From Marinifilum sp. N1E240 (GTDB taxonomy: Bacteria > Bacteroidota > Bacteroidia > Bacteroidales > Marinifilaceae): DNA of 64,000 bases. The DNA lies in assembly GCF_009295825.1 (NCBI RefSeq), contig NZ_WHKF01000001.1, positions 337,088 through 401,087 of the forward strand, written 5' to 3'. Positions 63,691-64,000 of this stretch are shown in pieces (positions within the stretch are counted from its first letter, which is position 1; each line of letters begins with the position of its first letter). A program made the position numbers and the translations under genes. The notes beneath the pieces are model-generated. The model was given only the letters and a program-made list of their open reading frames with translations, searched no databases and was not told where the DNA came from.

Positions 63691-63693
63691 TAG

Positions 63694-63768
63694 GGTGAAA
63701 GACCGGTTTCGAACCGGCGACCTCTGGAACCACAATCCAGCGCTCTAACCAACTGAGCTACAATCACC
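63694..63768 (-). tRNA. tRNA-His (anticodon GTG)
   Basis: Read on the minus strand, the cloverleaf has the D arm TAGCTCAGTTGGTTAGAGC, anticodon stem CTGGA/TCCAG around TTGTGGT (anticodon GTG), and T arm GCCGG-TTCGAAA-CCGGT. An extra 5' G (position -1, base 63768) faces C73, the identity feature of tRNA-His. CCA is not encoded. The acceptor stem GTGATTG/CTTTCAC has two adjacent U-U mismatches at pairs 5-68 and 6-67. Confidence 0.93.
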
Positions 63769-63870
63769 ATTTCTGCTCTATTGCGGTGCAAATATAGAGA
63801 AAACCTTATTTATTCTCCAAATAAAAATTGAAAAAAAATTAAAAAAATATTCCGAAAAGATTATAAACTC

Positions 63871-63878
63871 TACCTTTG
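63871..63878 (+). promoter_or_regulatory. -7 promoter motif for the gene at the right edge
   Basis: TACCTTTG matches TAnnTTTG, 24 nt before the ATG at 63903. No -33 TTTG at the right spacing. Confidence 0.45.
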
Positions 63879-63902
63879 CAGACAGTTAACAAATTAAAAA
63901 AA

Positions 63903-64000
63903 ATGGAATTTTTTATTGACGATAAGCAGATAGAGGATCAGTTTCAGGAAATTTTCAAAAAAACACAGGTTTTGAGAAATGGTGAAACTCATCACGAGAT
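63903..64000 (+). CDS. Truncated gene at window edge (N-terminus only)
   Basis: ATG followed by 31 further complete codons before the window ends; no stop. The visible product, MEFFIDDKQIEDQF and onward, is charged and shows no signal peptide or motif that I recognise. It follows a -7 promoter motif at a sensible distance, so it is probably a real gene. No function can be proposed from 32 residues. Confidence 0.65.
   Translation, partial: MEFFIDDKQIEDQFQEIFKKTQVLRNGETHHE

Noticed and set aside
1-64000. CRISPR arrays, transposases, prophage genes or rRNA operons
   Set aside because: None seen on reading both strands; the only mobile-like structure is the GxxExxY unit.

Overview
The window is a 64-kb stretch of AT-rich chromosome from a member of the Bacteroidota, most likely a marine or facultatively anaerobic Bacteroidales/Marinilabiliales-type organism (the lineage is inference). 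The signs are the gliding-motility ABC transporter genes gldA-gldF-gldG, the type IX secretion gene porQ and other PorV/PorQ-like barrels, DUF5683 and DUF5020 proteins, a fused CcoN-CcoO cbb3 oxidase subunit, a fused DAHP synthase/chorismate mutase, and many TAnnTTTG -7 promoter motifs instead of TATAAT boxes. No phage, transposase, CRISPR array or rRNA is visible. The only RNA gene recognised is a tRNA-His near the right end.

Layout. 1-9.2 kb: gpsA and lysS leftward, then lipA-lipB-recJ rightward (lipoate synthesis plus recombination nuclease), a uracil-type permease and an orphan lipoprotein. 9.4-18.1 kb: a purine-type permease with a DUF5020 outer-membrane channel, a HAD hydrolase, YbaK, an RluA pseudouridine synthase, a hotdog thioesterase, a helix-hairpin-helix/outer-membrane barrel pair, and purE. 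18.4-30.6 kb, mostly rightward: hpt-adk-obg-PAP2 phosphatase, topoisomerase IV parE-parC, aroK, and the gldA-gldF-gldG operon. 31-45 kb, leftward: parA-parB-DUF5683-lytic transglycosylase, rfaE1, priA, a cmk-ispH/pfkA unit in which ispH and pfkA form one open frame, porQ, a cysteine-cluster protein, an EamA transporter and a DUF1801 protein.

44.6-56.9 kb is a leftward respiratory cluster. It starts with a Tat-exported iron-sulfur protein, an NrfD-like membrane subunit and a monohaem cytochrome c, which look like a quinol-to-cytochrome module. It continues with a complete cbb3 terminal oxidase and its assembly factors (ccoI, ccoS, ccoNO, ccoQ, ccoP, ccoG, ccoH and a TauE/SafE-type copper/thiol membrane protein). 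Two things break it: a GxxExxY gene bounded by inverted repeats between ccoH and the TauE/SafE gene, and a small membrane-protein frame on the opposite strand between the cytochrome and ccoI. 57-64 kb holds the DAHP synthase/chorismate mutase, a DUF3857 protein with a degenerate transglutaminase domain, a CPBP protease, pssA, another PorV/PorQ-like protein, tRNA-His and the start of a truncated gene.

The observations most worth checking are the ispH-pfkA fusion, the inverted-repeat GxxExxY unit inside the cbb3 assembly genes, the compact FeS/NrfD/cytochrome module whose FeS subunit has lost one cysteine from each of two paired cluster motifs, the 45-residue antisense membrane protein, and a GC-rich nested hairpin behind gldG.
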